Translations under genes and position numbers: made by a program
From: an uncultured Verrucomicrobiota bacterium
GTDB lineage: Bacteria; Verrucomicrobiota; Verrucomicrobiia; Opitutales; Opitutaceae
NCBI GenBank assembly: GCA_913058185.1
Contig: CAJXQX010000002.1
Span: 1-64,000 of the forward strand
DNA length: 64,000 nt
Direction: 5' to 3'
Notes under the pieces: generated by a model
What the model saw: only the letters and a program-made list of their open reading frames with translations
Told to the model about the DNA's origin: nothing
Database searches by the model: none
Shown: one piece after another, positions 46,844-55,900 of the stretch
Position numbering within the stretch: position 1 is the stretch's first letter
Layout: the number at the start of each line of letters is the position of its first letter

Positions 46844-48133
46844 TCAGGAAAGACCAAAGGCCTTGGATAATTCGTCGATGGCGTCATCTCCCATTTCAAC
46901 GAGGCCTCCGAGGCTCTCGGCATCGATCAGAGAGGAGGCGGTAAACTCCGCTACTTCGATACGGTCATAGGCTTCCAGCAATCCACTGCCGAGGGAAAGG
47001 ACCGCTTCGTTCTCGATCATCAAAACCGGGCTGGCCCGACCAATCGTTTGAGAGACCCGGTCTTCGTCGGTATACTGAGACCCAAACGGCAAACGGGGCA
47101 CATCTCGCAGCAGCAGATAGCTTTCCGGGATGGTTCTCGTGGCGAAGGGTTTGTCCACCAGACAGAACGCGGTGCTACACACCGGCTGGGCCGTCATGAT
47201 GGCACCCACCCACGGATGGTCCCGGTAGATCGTTTCGTGCATCTTAACGGAGCGGCTGGGCAACTTACCGCGCTCCCGTTGACCGTTGGCGATGAGCACC
47301 ATGTCTTCCGGTTCCATCAAGTTGCGATCCACTCCGGTGGGAGAAATTAGAAACTGTTGATCATCGAGCCGGGTGGAAACGACGCCCTCCGCACTGGAGA
47401 CCAGCTGATGGTGATAGGCGCGCTTTATGATGTCGCTCATGTGACGACGGCGGGCCTTCTCGGAGCTGGAAATCGGTCCCCGGTCAAACTCAGGCAGCAG
47501 GTGCTTGTCCTGCTTGCGCAACTCTACTTGAGCCGGCGTCAGCTCGCGGATGCCACCGAGGCGTTGGGCGTTGATCGCGAGTTGACCGCAAAATTCGAGC
47601 GTTTCGAAACGACTGAAGGCTTCCAGCAAATCGCCCCCACCGCACACCACGCCATGGTTCTCGAGGATCACGGAGTCGTTTCCCTCACGGTAGGAGTCAG
47701 CAATGTTGCGGCCAAGTTGTTCGCTGCCCGGTAAGGCATAGGGGGCGAAACCCACATTGCGACAGACATCGTAGGCCTGCGGGATCGCCCTCACCGGCGG
47801 CACCTGGCGCACGATGCTGAACGACACCAACGCGTTGGGATGCGCATGCACGATGGCCTTCAAATCGGGCCGGGCCTCGTAAATCGCTTGGTGAAAAGGA
47901 AACTCCGACGAGGGTTTATTACGGCCTTCGATCTTTCCGTCCGGATGCACCCGCGCAATGTCCTCCCACGTCAGCGAGCCCTTATCGACGCCCGCTGGTG
48001 TGATCCAGATGGTGCCGTCATCATCAAGAATGGAAATATTGCCCCCCGAGGTGGTGGTCATGCCCCGCGAGTAGATGCGGTCCATGATATTCAGGATCTG
48101 TTCCCGGGGATGGAGGTATTCGAATTTTTTCAC
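46844..48133 (-). CDS. Tandem class II aldolase/adducin protein, second half degenerate
   Basis: A 429-residue cytoplasmic protein made of two class II aldolase domains. The first (about 8-205) has the zinc residues of fuculose-phosphate aldolase: glutamate 77 in SSEFPFHQAIY, histidines 96 and 98 in VHAHPN, and histidine 160 in ENHGVV. The second (about 235-420) aligns with the same frame but has TAQP instead of HAHP and ENEAV instead of ENHGV, so it cannot bind zinc in the same way. The first half fits cleavage of L-fuculose-1-phosphate or a similar deoxysugar phosphate to DHAP and lactaldehyde. The second may be structural or regulatory. It is the third gene of the 52352-46844 operon (25 bp after the beta-helix gene). 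Confidence 0.85.
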   Translation of the reverse strand: MKKFEYLHPREQILNIMDRIYSRGMTTTSGGNISILDDDGTIWITPAGVDKGSLTWEDIARVHPDGKIEGRNKPSSEFPFHQAIYEARPDLKAIVHAHPNALVSFSIVRQVPPVRAIPQAYDVCRNVGFAPYALPGSEQLGRNIADSYREGNDSVILENHGVVCGGGDLLEAFSRFETLEFCGQLAINAQRLGGIRELTPAQVELRKQDKHLLPEFDRGPISSSEKARRRHMSDIIKRAYHHQLVSSAEGVVSTRLDDQQFLISPTGVDRNLMEPEDMVLIANGQRERGKLPSRSVKMHETIYRDHPWVGAIMTAQPVCSTAFCLVDKPFATRTIPESYLLLRDVPRLPFGSQYTDEDRVSQTIGRASPVLMIENEAVLSLGSGLLEAYDRIEVAEFTASSLIDAESLGGLVEMGDDAIDELSKAFGLS

Positions 48134-48158
48134 GTTATAGAAGGGATGAATCTAAAAG

Positions 48159-50534
48159 CTATTCGGGTGGCCGAGGTGGGAGTTCGATCACCTTGACCTG
48201 CTGGTGGCGCACCAACCGCAGTTGCAGCGGAGCATCGTGAGCCTGGGGCAACGAATCAAAAAACTGGATCAAATTCGACACGGCCTGCCCGTTGACTCCT
48301 TGGATCAAATCCCCCGCCAATAATCCCATCTGGGAGGCAACCGAGCCCGCCGGCACATCCATCACCGCGATGCCACCCGCTTCTTTGGCCACGCCATAGG
48401 CAGAGAATTCCTCACCCACCAGACCATGCAAGCGGGCCCCCTGCCAATACACGTCCTCCGGCCCATCCCCAGCAGCGCCGAGCACGTTGAGTTCCGGAAT
48501 GACCGGGGTGCGGGCAATAGCCCGCAAAGAGGGTTTTTTCACGCCGAACTGATCCATGGGGGAATTGGTAAATCCCAGGGCGGTTGCCGGGGAACTTGGT
48601 TGAATCCGGAAGTCGCCGTTGGCCGGATCTACAAACGACAGCTCAGCCACGACGGAGTGCTCATCCCAACCCAATCCTTCCGGCGATTCCTTGATGCCGG
48701 GATCCCGGGAGTGAAACACGTTGGTGTCGATCTGCTTGCCGGGGAAATTCACCCGGATGTCCTGGTGCGGCGTCATGAGAATGTTGCCGAACACTTCGTC
48801 GCCACTGTGGTTATACCAAACGTGGGGATGCAGTCCATTATTCACCACGACGTTGTTCCAAGCGCGCCGGCCAAATCCCTCGCGAAACTTCAGTCCTCCC
48901 CGCAACAACAGGTTGTTGTAGATGGCATAGTTGCTGGAGCCGTCATCCAAATCAATATCCCAGCCATGATCACAGCGCCACCGACTGTCGCGAATGATCG
49001 TCGTGTGCATCGCATCCAGAAACGGCAGGCTCGGATCGGCATCCACCTCTCGGGATGTTATCGAACGATCACTGTGCCAGAATCGATCCCGGCCCCAGGA
49101 ATTGAAGGAGCCGTGGTCGTGCGTTTCGAGCACGGTATCAAACACGTCGCATCGTTCGATCAGATGACCGCCCCAGCACCCGTCGCCGATGTTGATGCCC
49201 GCCCGGGCACAATCGTAAACCGAGGTATCCCGCACGGTGATGCCCATCGACATGGAAATCTGCACGCCCGCTGGTTGGCGCTCGACCCGACCGATACCGT
49301 GAATCAGGCAATCGGCCACGATGCCCTGGGCCGGGTAGTTGTTGGTTTTGGGGCCCGGAGTGCGATCGATGGTGGCGAGGTCATTCTTCTCGTGGTATTC
49401 GAAGAGCGGATTCCTCACGGCACCCGGATCACCGACAAAACACACCCCACTGCCGCCCACGTCGTGAATGTGACAACCGCGAATCAAGGTCCGGCGATTG
49501 TAGTTACTCACGAAAACCGCGTTACCGCCCACCTGATCGAATTCGGTATCGAGAATCTGAATATCCTCGGTGCCGGTGAGGAAGAACGCCCCACCCCGGT
49601 AGATCGTCCAGTCGGAGCGCAGCAACGGCTCCTTGGTCTCCATGAAAGTCCGCGCCGCATGCCTCACCACAAAACCCTGCATCGAGATGTGCCGCACCGG
49701 CTCAAGCTCCGTTCCCCGAAACTCCACCAGATGCCGCAGACGCACCACCTCGATGGATGCCGTGGACAAATCGGTGCCGTCGGGTGGCAAGTAATAGAGC
49801 GTGGCAGAGTCGGCGTCGTGGAACCATTCGCCAGCGGCATCCAGTTCCTCGAATATGTTTTCAACCATGCGGAACTCCGCGTGCATTCCCATCTGGCGGT
49901 TGTTCTGCCAGCCTCCCTCGTAAGTCACCTCACCTGCCTCATCCTTACCGGTGATACGATAGTGGTAGCCACCCCACCGGGAGCGATGCATGGCGTGGAT
50001 ATAGCCACCGGTCGGGTCCGCCCAATCGGCCGCCCGCTCCGCCGCGAAAGCATCGGCGGCGAAGCCCTGATAAGCCGCGGTGGGCTTGCTCGCGTCGTAG
50101 TTGGGATAACGCGCCATGCGTTGGCGTTCCCCATTCACAAACAACTGATCAATCGACAGTCCAGCCGGCGTCTTCGCTTGGAAAATCCCGTCGCGATAGG
50201 GCGTCCATCGCAGCTCTAGCGAGGATCCACCGCTGAGCACCGCAGCGCCTTCGTTGTTTGCCCGGTAAATCACCGGAGCTTCCGCCGTGCCCGAGTCTTG
50301 CGGACCCAACACCAACGTATCCGGTAAGTAATACACGCCATCAGCCACATGCACCGTCACCGGCTCCTTGCCGGCAACGGCACTCACCAACTCCCGAGCG
50401 CGCTCCAGGCTGGCTACGGGCTTCGCCGCCGTGCCGGGATTACGATCCGTCCCGGCCGGGTCGACATAGAAGTCGGCCGCGGTCAGGGCCGGGCCTACGG
50501 CCAAGGCCAGGCTCAAGGAGCACCAGCGGAACAT
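48159..50534 (-). CDS. Secreted right-handed beta-helix protein with C-terminal PDZ-like domain
   Basis: A 791-residue exported protein. Signal MFRWCSLSLALAVGPALTA, then ADFYVDPAGTDRNPGT and PVASLERARELVSA, the same opening style as the GH141-like paralogues but more distant. The central helix carries the segment HDHGSFNSWGRDRFW, rich in acids and aromatics and plausibly the active-site face. The last 100 residues have VASQMGLLAGDLIQGVNGQAV, a PDZ-like peptide- or membrane-protein-binding domain. I use the ATG at 50534; a GTG at 50546 is also possible. It starts 21 bp after the sulfatase and probably acts with it. PDZ-tailed beta-helix proteins are seen in other PVC genomes, but their role is unclear. 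Confidence 0.8.
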   Translation of the reverse strand: MFRWCSLSLALAVGPALTAADFYVDPAGTDRNPGTAAKPVASLERARELVSAVAGKEPVTVHVADGVYYLPDTLVLGPQDSGTAEAPVIYRANNEGAAVLSGGSSLELRWTPYRDGIFQAKTPAGLSIDQLFVNGERQRMARYPNYDASKPTAAYQGFAADAFAAERAADWADPTGGYIHAMHRSRWGGYHYRITGKDEAGEVTYEGGWQNNRQMGMHAEFRMVENIFEELDAAGEWFHDADSATLYYLPPDGTDLSTASIEVVRLRHLVEFRGTELEPVRHISMQGFVVRHAARTFMETKEPLLRSDWTIYRGGAFFLTGTEDIQILDTEFDQVGGNAVFVSNYNRRTLIRGCHIHDVGGSGVCFVGDPGAVRNPLFEYHEKNDLATIDRTPGPKTNNYPAQGIVADCLIHGIGRVERQPAGVQISMSMGITVRDTSVYDCARAGINIGDGCWGGHLIERCDVFDTVLETHDHGSFNSWGRDRFWHSDRSITSREVDADPSLPFLDAMHTTIIRDSRWRCDHGWDIDLDDGSSNYAIYNNLLLRGGLKFREGFGRRAWNNVVVNNGLHPHVWYNHSGDEVFGNILMTPHQDIRVNFPGKQIDTNVFHSRDPGIKESPEGLGWDEHSVVAELSFVDPANGDFRIQPSSPATALGFTNSPMDQFGVKKPSLRAIARTPVIPELNVLGAAGDGPEDVYWQGARLHGLVGEEFSAYGVAKEAGGIAVMDVPAGSVASQMGLLAGDLIQGVNGQAVSNLIQFFDSLPQAHDAPLQLRLVRHQQVKVIELPPRPPE

Positions 50535-50555
50535 GATGGGAATCACGAGTTCCGC

Positions 50556-52352
50556 TTAGCGACGTTTGACCACCGCGTAATAGGCTCCAACCACGTCATC
50601 GTGACCGGGACCGGTTTTGAAAGAGGCGCGGAATTTGGTATCGCCGGCGGCGAGTTCGAGTCGGAAATGGATACCTTCATCGGAAGCGCCCACGGGTTTC
50701 TCTTCGTAAAAATCACCCACGTAGAGAATGGCGCTTTTCGCTCCAATGCTACGCCCGGCGGGGGCGCGGTAAGCCTCCAATCCTGGCACGGGAGCGCCCG
50801 GAGGGAGTTCAGCATTAATCGCTCGAGCCAATTCGGGGGGATAGCGGCGCAGTTCGATATCGTATTCGCCGGCTTCGGCCACGGTGACAGACCAGTAGCC
50901 ATCAATCGCATAACCCCGACGGATGTGTCCTTGATTCCAAGGGGAAACCGGAGCGGTCGTGATCCAGTCATGCGCATTGAGCACCACGGGGTTGGACTCA
51001 GCGTGGCCAATGACCAGGCGCTCTTCTTTCACAAAACTCGGTGAAATACTGGCCCACCATTTATCATAGTCGGCCCTCAGGGCGGCGACGACCTTCGGGT
51101 GTTTCTTCGCCTCATCTGTCGTCTGCGACGGATCAGTTTCCATATCGTAAAGCTCCCGACCATTGATCAGACGCCAGCGCTTCGTCATCGTGGCCGAGTC
51201 TTTCCACTTGATGGGATCCACGACCCGTTGGGAATCGGTGATGATGGCACGCTCCACCCAAGGCGTGGGATTGTTATAGATGAGCGGCGTCAAAGTCCGG
51301 CCATCAAAACTGTAGTCCATGGGGATTTGCAGCCCGCACAGATCCATCAGCGTGGGGAGCACATCGATGTGGGCCGTCAGTTGGTCCACATCGCGGCCCT
51401 CCGTGAGTTGACCCTCCGGCCAATGCATGAAGAAGGGAACCCGGTGTCCCCCATCGTAGGCCGAGCCTTTTTTACCGCGCATACCGGCGTTGAACACTTC
51501 GCTTCCGGTCGCGCTACCGTTGTCGGTCATGAAAATGAAGATCGTATTATCGGCCACGCCCTTCTCTTCCAAGTAGGCTCGGAGGGCACCCACGTTGTCG
51601 TCGATATTTTCGATCATGCCGAAGAAAATCTCTTCTTCCGGCGTCAGGCCTTTGCCTTTATATTTCTCCCAGTATTCCGGTGGGCAGTGGTAAGGCAGAT
51701 GCGGCGCGTTGGGGGCGATGTAAGCCAAGAAGGGTTTGCCCGCTTCAATACTCTCGCCGACGAAACGGGTGGCTTCACGGAAAAAGACATCGGTGCAGAA
51801 GCCCTCGAACTTTTCGGGGGTGCCGTTGCGGAAATACGTGTCGTTAAAATAGGAGTTATCCCAGAAGTCCGGCGTCTGCCCCACGCCGCCGCCGGCGTGG
51901 CGCACAACATCCTGAAATCCCCGATCCTCCGCGCGATAGGGATAACCGTCACCGAGATGCCATTTGCCAAACATGCCGGTGGCATAACCGTTATCCGAGA
52001 AGACATCGCCCATCGTGATGGCTCCGAGCCGCAACATGGAGCGGCCCATGATCGTGTGCCACGGTCCGGCTCGGTTGGTGTAATGTCCGCTCAACAAGGC
52101 ACCGCGCGTCGGCGAGCAGGTCGGGCTGACATGAAAATCAGTCAATCGCAGACTCTCGGCGGCAAGCCGATCGATGGCGGGGGTTTGCAGGTGGGGGTTA
52201 CCCGTGCTGCCCAAATCGCCGTAGCCTTGGTCGTCGGTCATGACGAGGACCACATTGGGAGCGGCTGCCTGGACCGCTATTCCCGTCACCACGCCCAGAA
52301 TCAAGGCAAGGAGTTGGCGACGCGGGCGAATTCGAAAAGAAGGGAGGTGCAT
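50556..52352 (-). CDS. Secreted type I sulfatase with C-terminal accessory domain (CSPTR active site)
   Basis: A 598-residue sulfatase. Signal peptide (RRQLLALILGVVTGIAVQA), metal site NVVLVMTDDQGYGDLG, formylglycine motif C-S-P-T-R with cysteine near 79, FGKWHLGDG and MTDNGSATGS. Catalytic part ends near residue 450; the remaining 150 residues (HAESNPVVLNAHDW... to VVKRR) form a beta-rich domain, probably carbohydrate-binding, with no counterpart in the related sulfatase at 31997. Heads the operon sulfatase / beta-helix-PDZ / aldolase, with a strong dyad 60 bp upstream. Confidence 0.94.
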   Translation of the reverse strand: MHLPSFRIRPRRQLLALILGVVTGIAVQAAAPNVVLVMTDDQGYGDLGSTGNPHLQTPAIDRLAAESLRLTDFHVSPTCSPTRGALLSGHYTNRAGPWHTIMGRSMLRLGAITMGDVFSDNGYATGMFGKWHLGDGYPYRAEDRGFQDVVRHAGGGVGQTPDFWDNSYFNDTYFRNGTPEKFEGFCTDVFFREATRFVGESIEAGKPFLAYIAPNAPHLPYHCPPEYWEKYKGKGLTPEEEIFFGMIENIDDNVGALRAYLEEKGVADNTIFIFMTDNGSATGSEVFNAGMRGKKGSAYDGGHRVPFFMHWPEGQLTEGRDVDQLTAHIDVLPTLMDLCGLQIPMDYSFDGRTLTPLIYNNPTPWVERAIITDSQRVVDPIKWKDSATMTKRWRLINGRELYDMETDPSQTTDEAKKHPKVVAALRADYDKWWASISPSFVKEERLVIGHAESNPVVLNAHDWITTAPVSPWNQGHIRRGYAIDGYWSVTVAEAGEYDIELRRYPPELARAINAELPPGAPVPGLEAYRAPAGRSIGAKSAILYVGDFYEEKPVGASDEGIHFRLELAAGDTKFRASFKTGPGHDDVVGAYYAVVKRR

Positions 52353-52412
52353 TTTACAAGGGTGAAATTCAGAGAGACCACCGACAGTCTAGAGCATGAC
52401 GACCCTGCCGAC

Positions 52413-52431
52413 TACCCCGTTTTTAGGGGAT
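52413..52431. promoter_or_regulatory. CCCC-N7-GGGG dyad, site 5 (reference copy)
   Basis: TACCCCGTTTTTAGGGGAT, 60 bp upstream of the sulfatase start at 52352, a position that suits binding at or just above a promoter. It is the closest match to sites 1 and 4. Confidence 0.6.
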
Positions 52432-52528
52432 TGGCAGCCGGGTTAGAATGATTGTCGTCAACCGCGCCCACTAGCTCTCGCGAGACGAATAATAATCCCT
52501 TTGGCACAATTTGGTTCAAACCCTAGCG

Positions 52529-52771
52529 TCACTCGATCCGGCGACCGTGCCGGGTGCGACCCCGGGCTTCATCGGCGACAATACTGACCACTCTCTTGCG
52601 CTCTTCGAAGCTCAGACGGATGAATTCGCCAATGCTTCCATTCGGGTATATTCCTGAAACCCCTTTTTCGATCAGCCAATCGACGATACGTCTTAGCTCG
52701 GATTCAGCCAGTGCCCCCTGGGAGTCGTAGGGAGCAATCGTGGGAACATATATACCTTGAAGTGCGTTCAT
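52529..52771 (-). pseudogene. N-terminal fragment of a DapA-family aldolase
   Basis: An 80-residue frame that matches the first quarter of the roughly 300-residue DapA/NanA family: LQGIYVPTIAPYDSQGALAES, LRRIVDWLIEKGVSGIYPNGS-IGEF and FEERKRVVSIVADEARGR. The family sequence continues for about 13 residues in the next frame (VAPGTVAGSSDAR). Then all three frames lose the pattern and the sequence becomes the promoter region of the sulfatase operon. So the gene has a frameshift and has lost its last two-thirds. It may have been a 2-keto-3-deoxy-sugar aldolase, which is a natural part of deoxysugar catabolism, but this cannot be told from the fragment. Confidence 0.75.
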
Positions 52772-52887
52772 TCGAAAAAATACCGAAAATCAATCAGCGA
52801 TGGCAGGACCGAACATCACCCTCGGGGTCGAGAGACTCAAGCGGATACCTCCTACTAGCCCAATGACAAATGAGAATCGCTATCCAC

Positions 52888-52923
52888 AAAAAACCTCCGA
52901 CCAAGAGTACTTGATCGGAGGTT
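52888..52923 (-). terminator. Rho-independent terminator of the TonB receptor gene
   Basis: On the minus strand the stem AACCTCCGATCAAG / CTTGGTCGGAGGTT (one G-U type mismatch) closes a 4-base loop TACT and runs into six T's. It lies about 30 bp beyond the receptor stop (52952). This is the clearest intrinsic terminator in the window. Confidence 0.92.
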
Positions 52924-52951
52924 CGAAAAGACCGTTTAGGAATTCAAATAC

Positions 52952-55900
52952 TTAAAAACTAAACGAGTTCGATAGCACGAACGAACGAGGAACGGGAATC
53001 GCCACGCGCGAAGGCGAACCATCGGGCTGAGTTTGAACAACAATTGGATCGCTGTCGGCGAAAATGTTGCGGATGTTCAGCTGAACTTTCCAACTCACCT
53101 TGTCATTAAGGATCTTGCGACGATAGCCGACCCAGAGGTCGGTGTAGGCCCTGGTTTCGTTCCAATAGGGCTTGCTGACATCTGGAATAATAACGGGAAC
53201 GTTGGGATCATTGAGATTCGGATAGCCGATGGCCGACCTGTCCGTCCAGCGATACGCCGTTCCGAGGTTGATCCCTTTGAACCGACCTTCCTGGATGGAA
53301 TAGTTGCCTACGAATCGGTAATTCCACTCGGCTTGTTCAGGAGTCGGCGAACCGTCAAGGGCCTGTCCGAGATAATAAGCGCCCGCTTGTCGAGAATTAG
53401 CCATACGAGCCCCAAATAGAGAATTCGCAGGGTATAGCGTATCGCCTTGGGCCCTTAATTCGCTCCCCAGCGGGTTACCTTGGCTGCTTAGCCTAGGACC
53501 TTGCGACACAGATTCAAAGGCATCCCTGAATAGATTGACCAGAACGCCCATTCCCCCCGCGACATTGCTGCGGGTAACGGTTCCCTGCGAGGCGTTGAAA
53601 GCCAGGCGCAAATTTCTGGTGGGATTGGCGGTCAACTCGAATTCGTAGCCTTCGGCTTTGAGATCGGACGTGTCCGACAACACACCGGTGGTGATTTGGG
53701 TCGTCGTAACCCTTGCTTCATCAGTCGCCGTTTTCGGGCTAAAGGTGAAGTTCATTTGGTCGAGGGTGAAGTCGGTCCAAACGCCTTCGTACTCAGTCAT
53801 GAAGGTGTTGAAGTCATTAAGCGACATGTAGTTCGACATGAAATTGGGGTCATCTTCAATTTCATCCAAATATCCATTCCTGTTCATGTCGGGATCTATG
53901 CCTGCCAGGTCGCCTGTCGTATTGATATCGAAGATACCATCCTGATTTTCATCAGCCATGTTCCGAGCCTCCCAAAGATCACGGTATTGACGCGATATGA
54001 CATTGGCGAACACGCGGTAGGCGAAGGATGCATCGCCATAGGTGTCATTCACAATATCCCCTTCATAGCGGGTAACGCGAAGCACCAGCTTATTGTCCAT
54101 CGCCGAATAGGTGAAACCGTAGTCCTTAGTGGTGCCATCTTGGCCCGGCAGACTATTGCCAAACCAATCAAACTGACCCGGGGATGCCACGAAGTTCGTG
54201 TTTTCGCCGTAGTGGAACGAGAGAGTGTGGCCTTCAGGCATCCATTGTTCCGGAGTCTTTAGCACGAACCCGTAGCCGAAGTTGCTCGCTTCAGATTTTT
54301 CGGTTATGATGTCAGAACGGCTGAGGTTAAAGGAGGCGGGATCGTGAATCGAAATATTGATCTTGTCCGGACTCGGAGCCGTCGCCGCCGTGGTTCTTTC
54401 CGCATTAAAGCGTCGCACGTCGACGGAATCTTTCCGCCACCCCAGATTGGCCACGAGAAGTTCGTTGAATAAAAAGCTCTGGACATTCAACGCCTGCGAA
54501 CTGGTCTCGGTCCCCGTGATATTTCCTTCGACAGGCTGAAATGACGAGGTGTAGTTGCCGTAATCACGGTAAGCCAGCCTGCCATCCCGGTTCGTGAGCA
54601 CGTTGGGATCTCCTTCAGACTTGAAGACCAAAGGCACTTCGTGATTTTCGGGGAGATGGACATTGGCATTGCCTTGCAGTCCGGTCGTGTGGAAATCCGA
54701 AAGCTTGAAGTTGGGGTCATCAAACGCGTTGAGAAACGGCTCGCTAATATAGAAGATAGCCGATCCTTCGCGTTGGAATACGTTGGCATCGGTGCTGAGA
54801 TGGAAATCAGCATTATTGCCCATAACCAAAGGTTCAGTCGTTCTCGATGTTCGAACGAAGTCGTTCTCGTCGGCCAACAAGCTGAAGGTATGGCGTCCCA
54901 GTTTGCTGAAGAAGCCGTCCTCGAATTTATCTCCGAAATCAAGTTTGGCGAACGCAGTCGCGCGGGCCGCGTCCCGTTCTTCGTCAATGAATGTCCTATC
55001 CGACGCGCTCGCATAGAAGAAGAGTCGGCCTAAATTCGGATTAGTATCTCCAAAGAGAGAGTTAGGCCCTACGACGTGGCTGTAGTTGATGTCGAGGTCG
55101 ATTCGGGGAGATCCCGAAAGCGAAAATCCGGTTCTCGAGAAGTCCTCCTTAGAGTAATCGAGGCTGATACCATAGTTGCCGTCATCCGAGACGGCCTCAA
55201 GCGAGAACATGGTACGATCAAAGTCATTGGAGTTTATATCGTTCTTCCCGGTGATGAGGTTTTTGCGGAAATCGAATAAATCGTAATTGAGCAAACCTTG
55301 GTTGTTCCACCTCGTGTAGTCCTCACCCGTAGCGGGGTTGATCAGGCTCGTGCCGAAGAATGACTGTCGAGGGGTCGTTTGAAAGGTGGCCCAGGTTTGA
55401 CCCGCATAATTCCCGAAGGGATCCCAAGTCGGGCTTCCGGGCCGAATGCGATTGTTCGTCCAGCCCGTATCAACCGCCCGAGTGGGAAGGCCATTGGCAT
55501 CTTCCGTTCCATCGTAAACGAGCATCCATCCGTTTCTCTTCAGGAATTGGTTTCTGTACAAACCATAATTCAGAGCGTCTCCGTTGCTATCCACGCCCGT
55601 GTAAGCGACGTTGTAACCGGGAGTGGCACTATTCCTGATTAGGTTGCCGAATACATCGAAAACCATGCGCCCAGCACTATTCGGAAACATGACGTTATCA
55701 TTAAGATCATAAACGGGACCAAAGTTATTGCCCATAATATTACCGAGCCAGGCGGATACGGTTTCCAGTGGACCGTTTCGTTCTACGGAGATGAATTCGG
55801 TATCTCCCGATTCATAATTTCCACGAAACGTAATATTGTGCTCCTTTGAAGGTTTGAAAGTAAAAGCCGCAAAGTGCCGGGACTGGTCCGAAAACGCCGG

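Noticed and set aside
48426-50219. Long plus-strand open frame (597 codons) opposite the beta-helix/PDZ gene
   Set aside because: It is fully antisense to a gene with signal peptide and domain motifs, shows no recognisable protein pattern, and has the composition expected from a GC-rich opposite strand.
51099-52451. Plus-strand frame of 450 codons opposite the sulfatase at 50556
   Set aside because: Antisense to a complete sulfatase and no domain seen.
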